A stretch of 64,000 nt of DNA from Lachnospiraceae bacterium. GTDB lineage: Bacteria > Bacillota > Clostridia > Lachnospirales > Lachnospiraceae. The notes beneath the pieces are model-generated. The model was not told where the DNA came from. It ran no database searches and worked only from the letters and a program-made list of their open reading frames with translations. Below are positions 61,981 through 64,000 of this stretch, in pieces (within the stretch, counting starts at the first letter, position 1; each line of letters starts with the position of its first letter). The stretch lies in the NCBI GenBank assembly GCA_024682075.1, contig JAIKZQ010000031.1, forward strand, positions 1 through 64,000, in the 5' to 3' direction. A program made the translations under genes and the position numbers.

Positions 61981-64000
61981 ATGATCAGAGTTTTAAACAA
62001 AGAAACTATAGACAGGATCTCCGCGGGCGAGGTTGTCGAAAGACCCGTAAATGTCGTCAAGGAGCTTGTTGAAAATGCAATTGATTCGGGGGCCGGAGCC
62101 ATAACCGTCGAGATAAAGGGCGGAGGCATCGATCTTATAAGAGTCACCGATAACGGATGCGGCATCGCTTCCGATGAAATGAAAACCGCATTCATGCGTC
62201 ATGCAACGAGCAAGATCGATAAAGCCGATGATCTTGACTCGATAGTGACTCTCGGATTCAGAGGAGAAGCTCTTGCGAGCATATGTGCCGTGTCCGAGAC
62301 CGAGATGATCTCGTGCGTGCAGGGAGCTCTGACCGGAAACAAGCTCTATATCAGAGGCGGGGAGGAGATATCCTTTGATGAGATCGGTGCTCCCTCCGGA
62401 ACAACCGTGATAGTCAGGAATCTGTTCTTCAACACACCGGCCAGGAAGAAGTTCTTAAAGACTGCTTCGACCGAAGGATCTTATATCGGTGAGATGATGG
62501 AAAAGATCGCACTGTCTCATCCGGACATAGCTTTTCAGTTCACCGCCGACGGGCGTTCGAGATTCCATACATCGGGTTCCGGCGACCTGCTTGAAGTCAT
62601 ATACAGGGTATACGGAAAAGAAACTGCAGATGCGCTTGTTCCGGTGAAGGCTGAAAATGACATGTTCAGGATCGAAGGTTATCTCGGAAAGCCCGAGATG
62701 GTCAGATCCAACAGGAACATGGAGATCTATTTCATCAACGGCAGATATGTCAGGAATACTTTCATGTCATCAGCTGTTGAGGAAGGTTACAGGGAATATC
62801 TGATGCTTCATAAGTTCCCTGTTGTTTTTCTGAACTTTGAGACCGATCCTTTCTGCGTTGACGTAAATGTACATCCGGCAAAACTTGATGTCCGCATTTC
62901 CGATCAGAATGCATTTTTTGTATTTGTATCATCATCGATCCACGATGTCATGACTGCTGCTGAGATGATCCCCGAAAACATTCTTACGACAGATGCAGAG
63001 AAAAAGGAAATGGCGAAAGCCTCAGCTGCCGAAGTGCATTCGGGCAAAAATCCCGAGCCCTTTGAGATGAAGAGATCTGCTGCCGAAAACATTCAGGGAA
63101 CACTCAGGGCATTTAACAGGGCATCGGGATATGACATGGGTGTCACTTCTGTGAACGCAGGACAGGTTGCGGAAGACGGATTCTATAAATCCGTGAAAGC
63201 TGCACCTGACAAATCAGCATCTGATGATTTCTTTGAAAGCCCGGGCAGATCATCCGCTTCGGATGATGACTTTTTTGAAGATGAGACAATGCCTGCTTCG
63301 GATAGCAGGACTCATCAGAATGCCCCGGCAATGACTGATCATCAAGATTCTGTTTATGCTGAAGATGCAGATTCTTCAGATGAAGATCATGGCTCAGGAC
63401 TCGCACCTGATCCGGCTTCGGAATATCTTGAGGGTGCGGTGCTCAGACAGAAGAGTCTTTTTGATGATCATCTTCTTGAAAAAGACAAGAGAGCATCTTA
63501 CAGGATCATCGGCCAGGTATTTGATACTTACTGGATAGTCCAGTATGAAGACAAGATGTTCATCATCGACCAGCATGCCGCTCATGAAAAGGTTAACTAT
63601 GAGAGGTTTGTAAAACGTATCAGAAATGATGAACATCCCACGCAGATGCTTGTGCCTCCCGTGATTGTATCCCTTACTTCCTCGGAAGAGCAGGTTTTTC
63701 TTGATAATAAGGAATCATTTGAAAAGATCGGATTTGAGGTTGAGAGCTTTGGCGGAAATGAATATGCATTAAGGGGAGTTCCGACCGATCTGTTCGGACA
63801 TTCCGAAAGAGAGATGTTTCTTGCCGTGCTCGATGAGATGGCATCAAATCCGGGGCTCGGATCTTTCAGGACCATTGATGAAAAGATTGCCGGAATGGCC
63901 TGCAAGGCATCCGTTAAGGGCGGAGACAGGATAGGATATGAGCAGGCGGAAAAACTGATAGACGAGCTTCTTTTGCTGGACAATCCTTATAACTGCCCTC
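61981..64000 (+). CDS. mutL: DNA mismatch repair protein MutL (cut by window end)
   Basis: An open frame of 673 codons that runs past the end of the window. The ATPase domain has ELVENAIDSGA, DNGCGI and TLGFRGEALASI; residues about 340-490 are a low-complexity Asp/Ser linker. The C-terminal domain has the endonuclease motif DQHAAHEKVNYE with D530, and ACKASVKGG, so it is the nicking type found in species without MutH. The sequence stops at NPYNCP, just before the expected GRP motif. GGAAAAC precedes the ATG. Confidence 0.96.
   Translation, partial: MIRVLNKETIDRISAGEVVERPVNVVKELVENAIDSGAGAITVEIKGGGIDLIRVTDNGCGIASDEMKTAFMRHATSKIDKADDLDSIVTLGFRGEALASICAVSETEMISCVQGALTGNKLYIRGGEEISFDEIGAPSGTTVIVRNLFFNTPARKKFLKTASTEGSYIGEMMEKIALSHPDIAFQFTADGRSRFHTSGSGDLLEVIYRVYGKETADALVPVKAENDMFRIEGYLGKPEMVRSNRNMEIYFINGRYVRNTFMSSAVEEGYREYLMLHKFPVVFLNFETDPFCVDVNVHPAKLDVRISDQNAFFVFVSSSIHDVMTAAEMIPENILTTDAEKKEMAKASAAEVHSGKNPEPFEMKRSAAENIQGTLRAFNRASGYDMGVTSVNAGQVAEDGFYKSVKAAPDKSASDDFFESPGRSSASDDDFFEDETMPASDSRTHQNAPAMTDHQDSVYAEDADSSDEDHGSGLAPDPASEYLEGAVLRQKSLFDDHLLEKDKRASYRIIGQVFDTYWIVQYEDKMFIIDQHAAHEKVNYERFVKRIRNDEHPTQMLVPPVIVSLTSSEEQVFLDNKESFEKIGFEVESFGGNEYALRGVPTDLFGHSEREMFLAVLDEMASNPGLGSFRTIDEKIAGMACKASVKGGDRIGYEQAEKLIDELLLLDNPYNCP

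Noticed and set aside
1..64000. CRISPR array, tRNA, rRNA or transposon
   Set aside because: No regularly spaced repeats, no cloverleaf-like tRNA sequence, no rRNA segments and no transposase-like frame were seen when reading both strands; a dedicated covariance-model search was not possible.

Overview
The window looks like chromosomal DNA from a member of the Clostridia, most probably the family Lachnospiraceae. This is inferred from gene order and protein type, not from a marker gene, because no rRNA is present. Supporting signs are the housekeeping run rpmF-plsX-acpP-rnc-smc-ftsY, then ylxM-ffh-rpsP-khpA-rimM-trmD-rplS-lepB-rbgA-rnhB, then a FliK-like/FlhB-like pair and yraN; the order DUF512-der-plsY-gpsA; miaB-mutS-mutL; AGA/AGG-rich arginine codons; strong Shine-Dalgarno sites with some TTG starts; and a small membrane protein of a type common in Lachnospiraceae. 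Coding density is very high. All genes but one (a lipoprotein at 7855-8373) lie on the + strand, and there is no gene-free stretch over 300 bases. I saw no tRNA, rRNA, insertion sequence, prophage or CRISPR array.

Layout. 1-6644: argH, asd, a PAS-GGDEF-EAL protein and a topoisomerase III. 6704-8373: two small membrane proteins and a convergent lipoprotein gene. 8577-15655: rpmF-plsX-acpP (ribosome and fatty-acid/phospholipid precursors), rnc, smc and ftsY. 15712-18860: threonine deaminase and two tandem secreted LysM paralogues, which separate ftsY from ylxM-ffh. 19012-26485: signal-recognition, ribosome-maturation, tRNA-modification and signal-peptidase genes, with an extended TrmD and two signal peptidases flanking rbgA. 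26507-29081: an orphan FliK-like/FlhB-like pair and yraN. 29084-32451: an OmpR-type regulator and a large multi-spanning kinase. 32517-38121: a PRPP-synthetase relative, a DUF512 protein, der, plsY and gpsA.

The most unusual region is 38096-45059. Five tightly packed genes encode (1) a histidine-kinase-like protein that has lost its phospho-acceptor histidine, the ATP-binding Asn and both glycine boxes, (2) a membrane hybrid protein with HisKA, receiver and Hpt modules but no ATPase domain, (3) a double receiver without output domain, (4) a MoxR-type AAA+ ATPase and (5) a CoxE-like VWA protein with an altered MIDAS motif. No protein in the cassette appears able to autophosphorylate. It looks like a phosphorelay rewired to control a MoxR-VWA chaperone-like machine, and it is my candidate for an undescribed system.

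45151-64000: tyrS followed by a nucleoside salvage run (purine nucleoside phosphorylase, cytidine deaminase, amidohydrolase, NCS2 permease), a membrane-anchored MutS-like ATPase, a 58-residue membrane protein with its own promoter, a WYL regulator, nrdD-nrdG-dut for anaerobic dNTP supply, a DegV protein, miaB, mutS, and mutL, which runs off the window end. Ordinary anaerobe metabolism (class III ribonucleotide reductase, radical-SAM enzymes) fits an obligate anaerobe.
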